This document shows positions 52,675 through 61,108 of a stretch of DNA of 64,000 nucleotides, in pieces (position 1 is the stretch's first letter; each line of letters opens with the position of its first letter). The position numbers and the translations under genes were made by a program. The notes below the pieces were generated by a model that was not told the DNA's origin, made no database searches, and saw nothing but the letters and a program-made list of their open reading frames with translations. The DNA comes from SIG455 sp045646385. GTDB taxonomy: Bacteria; Bacillota; Clostridia; UMGS1810. The DNA lies in NCBI GenBank assembly GCA_045646385.1, contig JAZRKQ010000002.1, positions 62,001 to 126,000 of the forward strand, read 5' to 3'.

Positions 52675-52748
52675 TGGGCCTTCAGGGACTCGAACCCCGG
52701 ACCCACCGGTTATGAGCCGGTTGCTCTGACCAACTGAGCTAAAGGCCC
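52675..52748 (-). tRNA. tRNA with CAT anticodon (Met or Ile2)
   Basis: The minus strand folds into a full cloverleaf of 74 bases: acceptor stem GGGCCTT/AAGGCCC with discriminator A, D arm AGCTCAGTTGGTCAGAGC, anticodon stem ACCGG/CCGGT with loop CTCATAA (anticodon CAT), and T arm with GTTCGAGTC. No CCA is encoded. A CAT anticodon may be elongator Met or, if modified by TilS to lysidine, Ile2; the acceptor-stem sequence fits either, and cannot be settled by eye. Confidence 0.93.
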
Positions 52749-52856
52749 TTGCTACTCAACGCAAATTATTATACCATTGAAAACAACTTGTGTCAATACT
52801 TTTATTAAAACTTTTCCATTTAATATTTATGTTTGTTTACATTTTATTGACGGATA

Positions 52857-52884
52857 TTGACAAAACACACCTTGATGTTACAAT
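52857..52884 (+). promoter_or_regulatory. SigA-type promoter of the lipoprotein gene
   Basis: A perfect TTGACA (52857-52862) and TACAAT (52879-52884) are 16 bases apart, 33 bases before the start codon. Confidence 0.65.
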
Positions 52885-52917
52885 ATAATTATAATTATTT
52901 CAAAAAAGGTGATTTGT

Positions 52918-54366
52918 ATGAAAAAAAAGGTGTTTGCTATTGCAACTTCGCTTCTTATAATATTTATACTTACTGCATGCGATGGAAAAATTTCAAATAA
53001 GGCGTTACAAAAAATGCTTAAAGACGATTCAGATTTTACGAATATTGATTTTTCCTCTGCAAAAACGATTGCCGAAACAGAATTAGATAAAGATACAAAA
53101 ATACTTCTTTTCAGTGCAAAAGAAACAGATAACACCAAACTTACATATTATACAGCAGTTGCTGACACTAAAAAAGATATACTTTCACCAATAAAAATTC
53201 TATACGAACCTCTTGAATTTCTTCAAAAAGAAATATCTTCTAACCGTCCGCAAAGTATGAATATGGATTACTTTACAAAATTAACTGAACATCTTGCAAA
53301 GGACATCAATTTTTTTGATAATGAAGAAAACAATATTGAATTTCTCCGCAATGTAACAGGTGTTGACGGAATCATCTCAACCGATACTGCACAGAGCGCA
53401 ATAACAACTATAGCAAAAGAAGTTTTTTCTCAAGACGAAACAGAGGATTTTTTAATTATATTTGAAGAAGATAATGCAAATCCTATACAATACGCTGTTA
53501 AGGCTGTGGATTCTGTATATAGTTGGGACTGGTTGCCCGAAGCACAGTATCTTACATTTGTGAGTTCCTCGAATAAAGAAGAACTTGAAAAGGCCGAAGA
53601 AGAGCACGGACCTGCCTACAACGATGAAAACGTATGGATTGCTTATGACCTTAACAAAGAAAAAACCGGCGTATATAAAACAAAATCTGAACTTTATAAG
53701 GCGGTAACAGGCAATATAAGCGTTGCTGACGAAGAGCCGGACAAGCCGGAAGGAACACTTAAACTTGCAACAGTAACAGACAAGCCACCCTTTGCTTATA
53801 TAAACGGAGGCATACCTGTCGGTGCTGATATTGATATTGCAAGAGCCATTGCAGAGGAACTTAATATGGAACTTGAAATATCTACGATGTCATCGTCAGC
53901 GGCTATAAATGGAACCTCAAAAGGCACATATCATATGGCTATGGCGGCATATACCGCTTCAGTTGAAAACAATTCAATTCGATTTACCGACAACTACTAC
54001 GGCAATTATGTTATTTTACTTGGTAAAAACGGTGGAAAATTAAACGATAAAATCTGTAGCGCACTTGCCTCAATAAAGGCAGACGGTAAGATTGAAAAAA
54101 TAATAAACGCCCATAACGCAGATAAAGCACCAAAGCCTGCAGAAGAAAAAATTGAACATCCAAAAGAAGAAAAGCCGTCAAACGAATCCGTTCAGGAAAG
54201 CACACCTACAACAATTTCCTATCGGGTACGCAAGAGTGCCGACGACAGTAAATCACAGATAGGCGCATTTTCAAGTTTAGAAAATGCCAAGAAAGAGGCT
54301 GAAACACATAAAAATGAAGGCTACAAAGTTTACGACATGTCAGGTAAACTAGTATATACTCCTTAA
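52918..54366 (+). CDS. Lipoprotein with half-size solute-binding domain and SPOR-like tail
   Basis: This 482-residue protein is exported as a lipoprotein (lipobox ILTAC, cysteine near residue 21). The first 255 mature residues form an alpha-beta region I do not recognise. Residues about 278-395 resemble the first lobe of a family-3 solute-binding protein (LKLATVTDKPPFAYINGG, GADIDIARAIAEELNMELE, RFTDNYYGNY), then join directly to its last helix (ALASIKADGKIEKIINAHN), so the whole second lobe is missing. A Pro/Glu/Lys linker leads to a SPOR-like domain (about 431-482). AAAGGTGAT favours the ATG at 52918 over a GTG nine bases earlier. No permease is adjacent, so transport is unlikely. Confidence 0.82.
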   Translation: MKKKVFAIATSLLIIFILTACDGKISNKALQKMLKDDSDFTNIDFSSAKTIAETELDKDTKILLFSAKETDNTKLTYYTAVADTKKDILSPIKILYEPLEFLQKEISSNRPQSMNMDYFTKLTEHLAKDINFFDNEENNIEFLRNVTGVDGIISTDTAQSAITTIAKEVFSQDETEDFLIIFEEDNANPIQYAVKAVDSVYSWDWLPEAQYLTFVSSSNKEELEKAEEEHGPAYNDENVWIAYDLNKEKTGVYKTKSELYKAVTGNISVADEEPDKPEGTLKLATVTDKPPFAYINGGIPVGADIDIARAIAEELNMELEISTMSSSAAINGTSKGTYHMAMAAYTASVENNSIRFTDNYYGNYVILLGKNGGKLNDKICSALASIKADGKIEKIINAHNADKAPKPAEEKIEHPKEEKPSNESVQESTPTTISYRVRKSADDSKSQIGAFSSLENAKKEAETHKNEGYKVYDMSGKLVYTP

Positions 54367-54443
54367 GACCTTTATCACTAATAAATTGTTATGACTGCGC
54401 CTAAAATGGGCACCCCAAAAATTCGAAACCGCATTGCAAATTC

Positions 54444-54477
54444 AGACAGCCGCCAACGTGTGGCTGTCTTTTCTTTA
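54444..54477 (+). terminator. Terminator of the lipoprotein gene
   Basis: AGACAGCC and GGCTGTCT flank a 10-base loop followed by TTCTTT. Bases 54367-54443 hold no gene. Confidence 0.75.
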
Positions 54478-54478
54478 T

Positions 54479-54509
54479 AAAAAAATCGGAACAAGCATAA
54501 CTTGTTCCG
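54479..54509 (-). terminator. Terminator of the five-tRNA operon
   Basis: CGGAACAAG and its perfect complement flank a 5-base loop, followed on the minus strand by ATTTTTTT. Confidence 0.85.
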
Positions 54510-54515
54510 ACTCAA

Positions 54516-54586
54516 AGGTGCTACCCAGATTTGAACTGGGGGTAAAGGAGTTGCAGTCCTCTGCCTTACCACTTGGCTATAGCACC
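54516..54586 (-). tRNA. tRNA-Cys(GCA)
   Basis: The 71-base cloverleaf has acceptor stem GGTGCTA/TAGCACC, discriminator T (typical of tRNA-Cys), and anticodon loop CTGCAAC with GCA. No CCA is encoded. It is the last tRNA of the operon. Confidence 0.95.
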
Positions 54587-54664
54587 ATATATTTAAGCAT
54601 ATTCTGTAAACGAAAAAATATGCTATATATTATTTAAGAGACGCGGCAACGTCTCTTAAACAAA

Positions 54665-54736
54665 AGCGGAAGACGAGATTCGAACTCGCGACGTTCACCT
54701 TGGCAAGGTGACGCTCTACCACTGAGCCACTCCCGC
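54665..54736 (-). tRNA. tRNA-Gly(GCC)
   Basis: The 72-base cloverleaf has acceptor stem GCGGGAG/CTTCCGC with one G-T pair, discriminator T, and anticodon loop TTGCCAA with GCC, the glycine anticodon. No CCA is encoded. A 78-base spacer with two hairpins separates it from tRNA-Cys. Confidence 0.96.
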
Positions 54737-54741
54737 AAATA

Positions 54742-54814
<73 letters not shown>

Positions 54815-54863
54815 AAACATATGCTTGCCGTATATGTTAAGTTTGACTGCAAAAGCAATCAAG

Positions 54864-54937
54864 CGACCCGGAACGGGCTCGAACCGTCGACCTCCAGCGT
54901 GACAGGCTGGCATTCTAACCAACTGAACTACCGGGCC
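54864..54937 (-). tRNA. tRNA-Asp(GTC)
   Basis: The 74-base cloverleaf has acceptor stem GGCCCGG paired with CCGGGTC, discriminator G (an Asp identity element), and anticodon loop CTGTCAC with GTC. The 49-base spacer to tRNA-Phe has a hairpin. No CCA is encoded. Confidence 0.96.
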
Positions 54938-54955
54938 ATGTGACATATGCGGAAA

Positions 54956-55028
54956 TGGGAGCAACAGGGCTCGAACCTGTGACCCTCTGCTTGTAAGGCA
55001 GATGCTCTCCCAGCTGAGCTATGCTCCC
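54956..55028 (-). tRNA. tRNA-Val(TAC)
   Basis: The 73-base cloverleaf has acceptor stem GGGAGCA/TGCTCCC, discriminator A, and anticodon loop CTTACAA with TAC, which reads all valine codons by wobble. It is the first tRNA of the five-gene operon; no CCA is encoded. Confidence 0.96.
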
Positions 55029-55052
55029 ATATCTCCGCTGTCAACGTTATCT

Positions 55053-55081
55053 ATTATACACATATTGGTGTTCATTGTCAA
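55053..55081 (-). promoter_or_regulatory. Strong SigA-type promoter of the five-tRNA operon
   Basis: On the minus strand a perfect TTGACA (55076-55081) and a perfect TATAAT (55053-55058) are 17 bases apart, 25 bases before tRNA-Val. It has the only fully consensus pair of boxes in the window. Confidence 0.88.
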
Positions 55082-55129
55082 TAGTTTTTTTTAATTTTTT
55101 TAAATTTTTATAAAATAAAAAAATTAGTA

Positions 55130-55158
55130 TTGAATTTTGTTTGAAAATGTTATATAAT
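55130..55158 (+). promoter_or_regulatory. SigA-type promoter of the HPr gene
   Basis: TTGAAT (55130-55135) and a perfect TATAAT (55153-55158) are 17 bases apart. The leader to the HPr start is about 120 bases and holds no strong fold or gene. Confidence 0.65.
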
Positions 55159-55283
55159 AATCATAATATTATGAATAGTTATGTTGTTTAATAAGTGTAT
55201 TGACATTATATGATTTTTTTAGTATTCTATTACTGTTGTTTATTTGCAATTATTATGTCAATAACCTAAAAGGAGCGTTATAT

Positions 55284-55553
55284 ATGTTAAGCAAAGACGT
55301 TATAGTTCAGAATCAGGTGGGTTTGCATGCGCGCCCTGCAACCTTTTTTATACAAAAGGCAAATAATTTTAAATCAAGCATATGGGTTTCCAAAGACGAC
55401 CGCAAAGTAAATGCAAAAAGTCTTTTAGGTGTTCTTTCGCTTGGAATTATAAAAGGTACTACCATAACGGTTATTGCCGATGGCGAAGACGAGGAAGAGG
55501 CAGTTAACACTTTGGTTGAGTTGATTGACTCTAACTTTAATGACGCTCAGTAA
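55284..55553 (+). CDS. ptsH: HPr family phosphocarrier protein
   Basis: HPr passes phosphate from PEP via enzyme I to sugar permeases of the PTS. The 89-residue protein has the active His15 in QVGLHARPA and the regulatory Ser46 in AKSLLGVLSLG, phosphorylated by HPr kinase in Gram-positive bacteria to work with CcpA in catabolite repression. AAAGGAGCG fits the ATG at 55284; the longer frame from 55200 was rejected. Enzyme I is not adjacent, so a purely regulatory role is also possible. Confidence 0.92.
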   Translation: MLSKDVIVQNQVGLHARPATFFIQKANNFKSSIWVSKDDRKVNAKSLLGVLSLGIIKGTTITVIADGEDEEEAVNTLVELIDSNFNDAQ

Positions 55554-55570
55554 TTTACGTACTTAATTTT

Positions 55571-55604
55571 AAAAGACATCTTCATTTCGAAGATGTCTTT
55601 TTTT
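55571..55604. terminator. Bidirectional terminator between the HPr gene and rnmV
   Basis: AAAAGACATCTTC and its complement flank a 5-base loop with a seven-T run on the plus strand and an A/T-rich run on the minus strand. Confidence 0.88.
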
Positions 55605-56199
55605 ATCCAACATTTCTTTTTAAATCAGAAACCATTTTTTTATATTCTTCATAACCATATAAACCGTTTAAAACATCAAGAAGCATATTAGCAGAAATTC
55701 TGGCAGGAAGTTCAAGATTTTTAAGAAGTTTTTCGCGCAATATTTTGCTTTCTGCCCCACCGCTTAGTCCATCGGCAAATAAGTCGGATTTAGATATAAG
55801 ACGAATATCATCAGGCATTTTTCGTTCTGTGACGCCTGCATTTTTAAGCGCTTCTACAATGATATCGTCGCTTACACCTTCAACCCCGAGAAAGCCTTCC
55901 TTAGACGGCTTGTCTTTACGTTTTTCCTTACCTTTAACATCAGGGATATATGCGTGCTTTACATTTTTGTTTCCGACAAGATTTTTTATATAATTACGTA
56001 TCTGAAAACCTGCCCTGTCGCTGTCGGTAAAAATTATAATACCCGTTGTAGCAGCAAACCGGCGAATCATTTCAATCTTTTTCTTATCCTTATATATACG
56101 AAATCCGTTTGTTGTTATTACAGTAGCATCTACCAGTTGGTTTATTTTATTCTGGTCGTATATCCCTTCCACTATAATTGCTTCTTTTATTTTAAACAT
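55603..56199 (-). CDS. rnmV: Ribonuclease M5
   Basis: RNase M5 makes the final cuts of 5S rRNA in Firmicutes. The 198-residue protein has a TOPRIM domain: the conserved glutamate in AIIVEGIYD, FTDSDRAGFQIR for the aspartates and the following arginine, and the KEGFLGVEG segment. It lies 9 bases after ldh. In many relatives rnmV is paired with ksgA; here it is not, which slightly lowers confidence. Confidence 0.87.
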   Translation of the reverse strand: MFKIKEAIIVEGIYDQNKINQLVDATVITTNGFRIYKDKKKIEMIRRFAATTGIIIFTDSDRAGFQIRNYIKNLVGNKNVKHAYIPDVKGKEKRKDKPSKEGFLGVEGVSDDIIVEALKNAGVTERKMPDDIRLISKSDLFADGLSGGAESKILREKLLKNLELPARISANMLLDVLNGLYGYEEYKKMVSDLKRNVG

Positions 56200-56208
56200 A
56201 ATTTTCTC

Positions 56209-57159
56209 CTAAAGTTTCAGTTCGTCATACAGACTTTGCAGTTTATCACACGAATCCGAAAATTTGTTAAGTTCCGCCTTTGAAAGCGGAAGACGCACAA
56301 CATCACGTATGCCCTTTCTGTTAACCACAGCAGGTACGCCAACAAAAACATCTTTTTGACCATATTCACCATTCAATTTTGCAGAAACAGTAAGAACACT
56401 GTTTTCGTTTCCGAATACGGCCTGTGTAATTCTGGTCATTGCCATACCTATTCCATAATATGTGGCACGTTTTGCATCAATTATTTTATATGCTGCCTCA
56501 CGCACTTCTACACTAAGTGCCTCCATTTCCTCACGGGTATATTCACCGTGTGATTCCTCACATATTTCCAAAACAGGCTTAGTAGTTACCATCGCCTGCG
56601 ACCAAGGTACAAATTCACTGTCCCCATGCTCACCCATAACATAAGCATGTACATTTCTGGGGTCAATACTAAAATAGTCGCCAAGAAGGTATCTTAAACG
56701 GGCAGTATCTAAAGTAGTACCTGTACCGAAAACTCTTGAACTGTCAAATTCAGAAAGTTTGCACGTTATTCTGGTCATTATATCAACAGGATTTGTAGCA
56801 ATCAAGAATATACCGTCAAATCCACTTTCTGTAACAGGCACAACTATTGATTTAAAAACCTCCGCATTTCGCTGTAATAAATCCGTTCTGGTTTCACCTG
56901 CTTTTTGCGAAACGCCTGCACATATAGCAACTATATCAGCGTCGGCGCAATCAGAATATTCGCCGGCATAAATGCGCATATTAGAACTTGAAAAGGCAAG
57001 TCCGTGATTTAAATCCATCGCCTCACCGATTGCTCTTTTTTTATCTATATCTATAAGAACAAGTTCGTCACACACATTGCGGTTTAGCATTGCATAAGCA
57101 TAACTCATACCCACAAATCCTGTGCCGATAATAACAACCTTTCTTTTTTCCTGCGTCAT
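56209..57159 (-). CDS. ldh: L-lactate dehydrogenase
   Basis: Ldh reduces pyruvate to L-lactate with NADH in fermentation. The 316-residue protein has the Rossmann motif GTGFVGMSYAYAM, the substrate-binding arginine near DTARLR, and the catalytic histidine in MGEHGDSEF. The longer open frame to 57201 was rejected because GAAAGGATG precedes the ATG at 57159. It lies upstream of rnmV, probably in one transcript. Confidence 0.95.
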   Translation of the reverse strand: MTQEKRKVVIIGTGFVGMSYAYAMLNRNVCDELVLIDIDKKRAIGEAMDLNHGLAFSSSNMRIYAGEYSDCADADIVAICAGVSQKAGETRTDLLQRNAEVFKSIVVPVTESGFDGIFLIATNPVDIMTRITCKLSEFDSSRVFGTGTTLDTARLRYLLGDYFSIDPRNVHAYVMGEHGDSEFVPWSQAMVTTKPVLEICEESHGEYTREEMEALSVEVREAAYKIIDAKRATYYGIGMAMTRITQAVFGNENSVLTVSAKLNGEYGQKDVFVGVPAVVNRKGIRDVVRLPLSKAELNKFSDSCDKLQSLYDELKL

Positions 57160-57231
57160 AAAAAACATCCTTTCACATTTCTTTTGAATTATTTTACCCA
57201 AATAATATGTGAATAAACGTAGTTTTAAAAC

Positions 57232-57260
57232 AAAAAGCGAGCGCGCCGCGCCCGCTTTTT
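57232..57260 (-). terminator. GC-rich terminator of the SLH-protein gene
   Basis: AAAAAGCGGGCGCG and GCGCTCGCTTTTT pair with one mismatch, ending in five Ts on the minus strand. The high GC content of the stem stands out in this AT-rich region. Confidence 0.8.
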
Positions 57261-57275
57261 AAATTTTATTAGTTA

Positions 57276-59105
57276 TCAGTTTCTGATAATTACCGTTGTT
57301 GCCTCGAACACACCTGACGAACGTGAACCCATAGCGGTAATAGTCTGACCAACTTCAACATCTTTAAGTTTTTTATCTGTAGAAGAATTGGTAGAAATGA
57401 TTCTTGCACCTGTTTTTACAAATACCTGCTCTACGTTCTCGGTACCGGAAACAGCATCAACATATTTAACCTGAATAAGGTTATAGGATACATTTACACC
57501 AACCACCTGACCCTGAACATCAGTATCTTCAGCGATAGGTGTTGTGTCTATTTTAACGATGCTGTCACTTTCTAATGTGATAGTAGCATTTGTGTTGATA
57601 CGCAAATCATATATAGTACCTTCTTCACCGTTCAAAAGGATTTTAGCATTGCGTGCTACAGGGTACTCATATGTTTTAGTGCCTATTTTAATTGATATAG
57701 TAGGAGTCTGTGCTATGTTTATTGACTGGATAATGCCTGTATCAGATGTAGTTGTGCTGGTTGCATCAATACTGGTGATTACATTATATTCAAGCTTAAC
57801 AGTCGCTTTATCACCAACCATAATATCTGTCATTGTAGCAGAGTCTGAATTTTTTGCCACTTTAACATTTGTTGCTACGGGATAGATTTCCTCAACATCG
57901 TTTGATTTGATTGTCATGCTTACGCCATCAGTAAGGTCTATTGCAGTAATTGTACCTTTAACAGTCTTTTTAGCGGGTTCAGCATTGATAATAGTGATTT
58001 TGTTATTTTTAATTGTAAGTTTTACATAATCTCCTACAGCCAGGTCTGTAAGTTTACCTTCACTGCCACTATATGTAATCGCAACATTATCTGCAGTTTT
58101 ATATGAAACCACACCACCGTTTGCAGATGTCATATCTTCAACTTTTAAAGTAGTAGCATCGGTTGCTTTTGCAACAGATACAAGTTTACCGGAAATAATT
58201 CCGTCACTCTGTGCAGTAAGGAAATCAAGCACATAGAGCATATCGTTCTGAGTTGTAACTACTGCTTCCCAACCCACTTTAATATCGTCAGGTTCAATAG
58301 CATCACCATCGCAACGCAATGTTACGCTCTTTGGCAGAACTGTGTATGCTTTGTTTGTATCATCAGCAAGTTTGAATCTGATTGTTCTTGTGTCTTGGTC
58401 GTATGATGCCACTATGCCTTTGAACATATCATAGGATGTTAAATCCTGCAATTTATAAAGTACAAGAGCAGCCTGCGCTCTTGTTACATTATTAAGAGGA
58501 GCAAAGGTGTTATCTCCCATCCCCTGCATAAGTCCCTGTGCAGTAACGTATTCAACGTATTTTCTGGCAGTTGTGGGTATCTGAAGTGTATCTGTATAGT
58601 CAAGAACAGCAGTAACTTTGTCTTTTACTTCCTGTTCTGCGCCCATACCTTTTGTAAGAAGAACTGCTACTTCGTAACGTTTCATACCTTCGTTGGCAGC
58701 ACCGCCTGCGAGGTAATCGTCAAGTTCGTCTTCAAAGAGAACGCCTTTAAGAAGCAAATAGCAGATTTCGTCTGTACCGAAAGATAAAGAGTAATCTTCT
58801 ATCTTTTCCTCGTGAAGTTCTTTTGCTTTTTCAACTAATGAAGCATTTACTTCCTCACGGCTACCGAGAACACGTGCAACCAAAGCAAGTGCCTCAAGTT
58901 TAGTAACAGTATTTTCAGGTTTGAAAGTCCCGTCTGTGTAACCGCTGATGATTCCGTCATCAGCCATTGCTGAAATCTCGTTTACACACCAAGCATATTT
59001 GCTTGCGCTTACATCTGCAAATCCTTTCGCAGATACGGTTGCAAATGATGCACATACCACAGTAAGTGCAACTGCAATTGCAAGTAATCCCCTAAATTTT
59101 TTCAT
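57276..59105 (-). CDS. S-layer-homology-domain surface protein
   Basis: This 609-residue exported protein has a signal peptide ending near ATVSAKG and then SLH motifs (YTDGTFKPENTVTKLEALAL is clearest; others near residues 100-150 and at FAPLNNVTRAQAALVLYKL), which bind pyruvylated cell-wall polymer. Residues about 230-609 are beta-rich and repeat a motif of about 70-80 residues ending like LTDLAVGDYVKLTIK, MTDIMVGDKATVKLE and IYDLRINTNATITLE. It may form part of an S-layer or anchor the wall. It lies 29 bases downstream of tsaD and has an AGGAGGAG site. Confidence 0.9.
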   Translation of the reverse strand: MKKFRGLLAIAVALTVVCASFATVSAKGFADVSASKYAWCVNEISAMADDGIISGYTDGTFKPENTVTKLEALALVARVLGSREEVNASLVEKAKELHEEKIEDYSLSFGTDEICYLLLKGVLFEDELDDYLAGGAANEGMKRYEVAVLLTKGMGAEQEVKDKVTAVLDYTDTLQIPTTARKYVEYVTAQGLMQGMGDNTFAPLNNVTRAQAALVLYKLQDLTSYDMFKGIVASYDQDTRTIRFKLADDTNKAYTVLPKSVTLRCDGDAIEPDDIKVGWEAVVTTQNDMLYVLDFLTAQSDGIISGKLVSVAKATDATTLKVEDMTSANGGVVSYKTADNVAITYSGSEGKLTDLAVGDYVKLTIKNNKITIINAEPAKKTVKGTITAIDLTDGVSMTIKSNDVEEIYPVATNVKVAKNSDSATMTDIMVGDKATVKLEYNVITSIDATSTTTSDTGIIQSINIAQTPTISIKIGTKTYEYPVARNAKILLNGEEGTIYDLRINTNATITLESDSIVKIDTTPIAEDTDVQGQVVGVNVSYNLIQVKYVDAVSGTENVEQVFVKTGARIISTNSSTDKKLKDVEVGQTITAMGSRSSGVFEATTVIIRN

Positions 59106-59134
59106 TCTTTTCTCCTCCTTGTTATATACATATT

Positions 59135-60142
59135 TTAATTATTTTCAATATCTAAATAAGGTACTGCGTTCAAAGTCATATCAGCGATATTCCCTTTTAA
59201 AAACTCGTAATAAGCACTTGACGCTATCATAGCGGCATTGTCTGTACAAAACGGAAGTGACGGAAAATATATATCATAACCGGTGCTTCGGTTTTCAAGT
59301 TCTTTTCTTAGTCTTGAATTTGCCGCCACACCGCCAGCAAGAGCAATTTTTTTAATTCCGCACTTATCAGATGCTTCAAGCAACCTGTCAACAAGTACCT
59401 CTACAACGCTCCTCTGGAAACTTGCGGCAATATCTTCTTTTTTGAATTCTTCGCCTTTTTGTTGTGCGTTGTTCACGAAATTCATAACACCGGTTTTTAT
59501 TCCGCTGAAACTGAAATCATAACAACCTTCACCAAAAGAAACTTTTTTGAACTTTGCAAAGTTTTCGTCGCCACCTACGGCACATTTGTCAATTTCGGGG
59601 CCACCCGGATAAGGCAGACCGAGTATTCTTGCTACTTTGTCAAACGCCTCGCCCGCGGCATCGTCACGAGTTCTGCCAAGGACTTCAAATTCAGTATAAT
59701 CTTTAACGTGTACTATATGGCTGTGACCGCCCGATGCAACTAGGCATATAAACGGGGGTTCAAGTTTTTTATGTTCAATAAAATTAGCACATATATGACC
59801 ACGTATATGGTGTACGGGAATAAGCGGTTTGTCAAGCGCAAATGCAAGCGCTTTTGCGGCAGACACACCTACCAGCAATGCGCCGACAAGACCCGGACCA
59901 TATGTTACACCAATGGCATCAATATTGTCAAATGTAACATTTGCCTGCTCCAATGCCTCTGCAACAACAGCATTTACTATTTCCAGATGCTTTCGTGATG
60001 CTATCTCAGGCACCACTCCGCCGAATTTTTTATGTATTTCTATCTGGGTAGAGATTACATTCGACAAAATCTCGCGGCCATCTCTTACAACGGCGGCGGC
60101 AGTTTCGTCGCACGAGGTTTCTATCCCTAAAATCAATGACAA
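59135..60142 (-). CDS. tsaD: tRNA N6-threonylcarbamoyladenosine transferase TsaD
   Basis: TsaD transfers the threonylcarbamoyl group to A37 of tRNAs that read ANN codons. The 335-residue protein has the ASKHA fold, the metal-binding HHIRGHICANF near residue 110, GIETSCDETAAAV at the start and a GGVAANSRLR segment near 285. The partner genes tsaB and tsaE, often adjacent, are absent here, although tsaC lies at 61109. It lies 12 bases downstream of rimI. Confidence 0.97.
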   Translation of the reverse strand: MSLILGIETSCDETAAAVVRDGREILSNVISTQIEIHKKFGGVVPEIASRKHLEIVNAVVAEALEQANVTFDNIDAIGVTYGPGLVGALLVGVSAAKALAFALDKPLIPVHHIRGHICANFIEHKKLEPPFICLVASGGHSHIVHVKDYTEFEVLGRTRDDAAGEAFDKVARILGLPYPGGPEIDKCAVGGDENFAKFKKVSFGEGCYDFSFSGIKTGVMNFVNNAQQKGEEFKKEDIAASFQRSVVEVLVDRLLEASDKCGIKKIALAGGVAANSRLRKELENRSTGYDIYFPSLPFCTDNAAMIASSAYYEFLKGNIADMTLNAVPYLDIENN

Positions 60143-60154
60143 AGTATCACCACC

Positions 60155-60589
60155 TTAAAATCTTCTTGTCATTATCAATGCATCTTCGCCATTGTCGCTG
60201 TAATATTTTTTCCTTTCGCCCTCAATTTTAAAACCGAGGCTTTCATAAAGCGCAATAGCGGCTATATTGCTCCTGCGCACCTCTAGGGTGATAAGCAGGA
60301 AGTTGTTTTCCATACAAATATCAATCAAATGCGAAAGCAGTTTTTTACCAATACCTCTACGGCGATTATCAGGATGTGTGGCTACATTTGTTATATTAGC
60401 CTCACCCGCTATAACTGTAATTCCGGCATACCCTACAACCTGATTTTCCTCTATGCCAACTGCATAAAAGCAATTAGGGTTGTCCATATCCTGTTCAATA
60501 AGCGATTTACTCCAAGGATGAGAAAACGACAATAGGTTAATTTCATCTATACCGTCTATATACTGTTTTTTTAAAGTTTCTATAATCAT
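60155..60589 (-). CDS. rimI: Ribosomal protein S18-alanine N-acetyltransferase
   Basis: RimI acetylates the N-terminal alanine of S18. The 144-residue GNAT-family protein has the acetyl-CoA loop ATHPDNRRRGIGKKLLSHL (split) and the later LEVRRSNIAAIALYESLGF. It overlaps the phosphatase gene by 4 bases and lies directly before tsaD, a widely conserved pair. Confidence 0.93.
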   Translation of the reverse strand: MIIETLKKQYIDGIDEINLLSFSHPWSKSLIEQDMDNPNCFYAVGIEENQVVGYAGITVIAGEANITNVATHPDNRRRGIGKKLLSHLIDICMENNFLLITLEVRRSNIAAIALYESLGFKIEGERKKYYSDNGEDALIMTRRF

Positions 60590-61041
60590 AATTCCGTCTT
60601 AATTTTAGCAATTACGGCATCTATAGCGTCTTTCAACTGATGTGCACACTCTCTGTATTCTTCTTCATCCCCGCCGAACGGGTCGGAAATTTCGTCATCA
60701 CTGCCATAGGCAAATTCGGGGAAAGTATAAATTTTATCGCTATATTGCGGATAGAGGTCTATCAAAGTATTTCTGTGGCTTAACGTCATAACAAGTACAA
60801 GGTCAGCCTCGTCAATATCCTCTTTTGTAACCTGCTTAGACATATGGTCAGAGAGGTCAATGCCCATCTCCTCCATAACTTTAACAGCATTATCACTTGC
60901 AGGTGTCGGCATATATACATTTATTCCGGCAGTATTAATATTAATACACCCGACGCCGTCATCGTCAATGGCTTTTTCAAACAAGCCGCCCGCCATAGCA
61001 CTTCTGCAAGTATTTCCTGTGCATACAAGCAAAATATTCAT
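60586..61041 (-). CDS. ywlE: Low-molecular-weight phosphatase, arginine-phosphatase type
   Basis: The 151-residue protein has the LMW-phosphatase P-loop VCTGNTCRSAM at residues 6-16 and the catalytic acid DPFGG near 120. Phosphatases acting on phosphoarginine (YwlE) carry Thr in the P-loop (CTGNTCRS) where tyrosine phosphatases usually carry Ile, so the arginine type is favoured. It lies between tsaC and rimI; the arginine kinase McsB is not in the window. Confidence 0.9.
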   Translation of the reverse strand: MNILLVCTGNTCRSAMAGGLFEKAIDDDGVGCININTAGINVYMPTPASDNAVKVMEEMGIDLSDHMSKQVTKEDIDEADLVLVMTLSHRNTLIDLYPQYSDKIYTFPEFAYGSDDEISDPFGGDEEEYRECAHQLKDAIDAVIAKIKTEL

Positions 61042-61108
61042 AGTTCAGTTCCTGATACCTTTCTGCCCACATTAGTATTGGTTTTTCCGTCGTGAGCCAA
61101 CAAAATAT

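Noticed and set aside
53752..54150. Frameshift or assembly deletion in the solute-binding domain
   Set aside because: The frame is continuous and other frames on the plus strand do not encode the missing lobe, so the short form looks genuine; it is reported as a finding.
59121..59148. Promoter for the SLH gene (TTGAAA, then TATAAC)
   Set aside because: The -10 box is so close to the AGGAGGAG site that the transcript would lose it.
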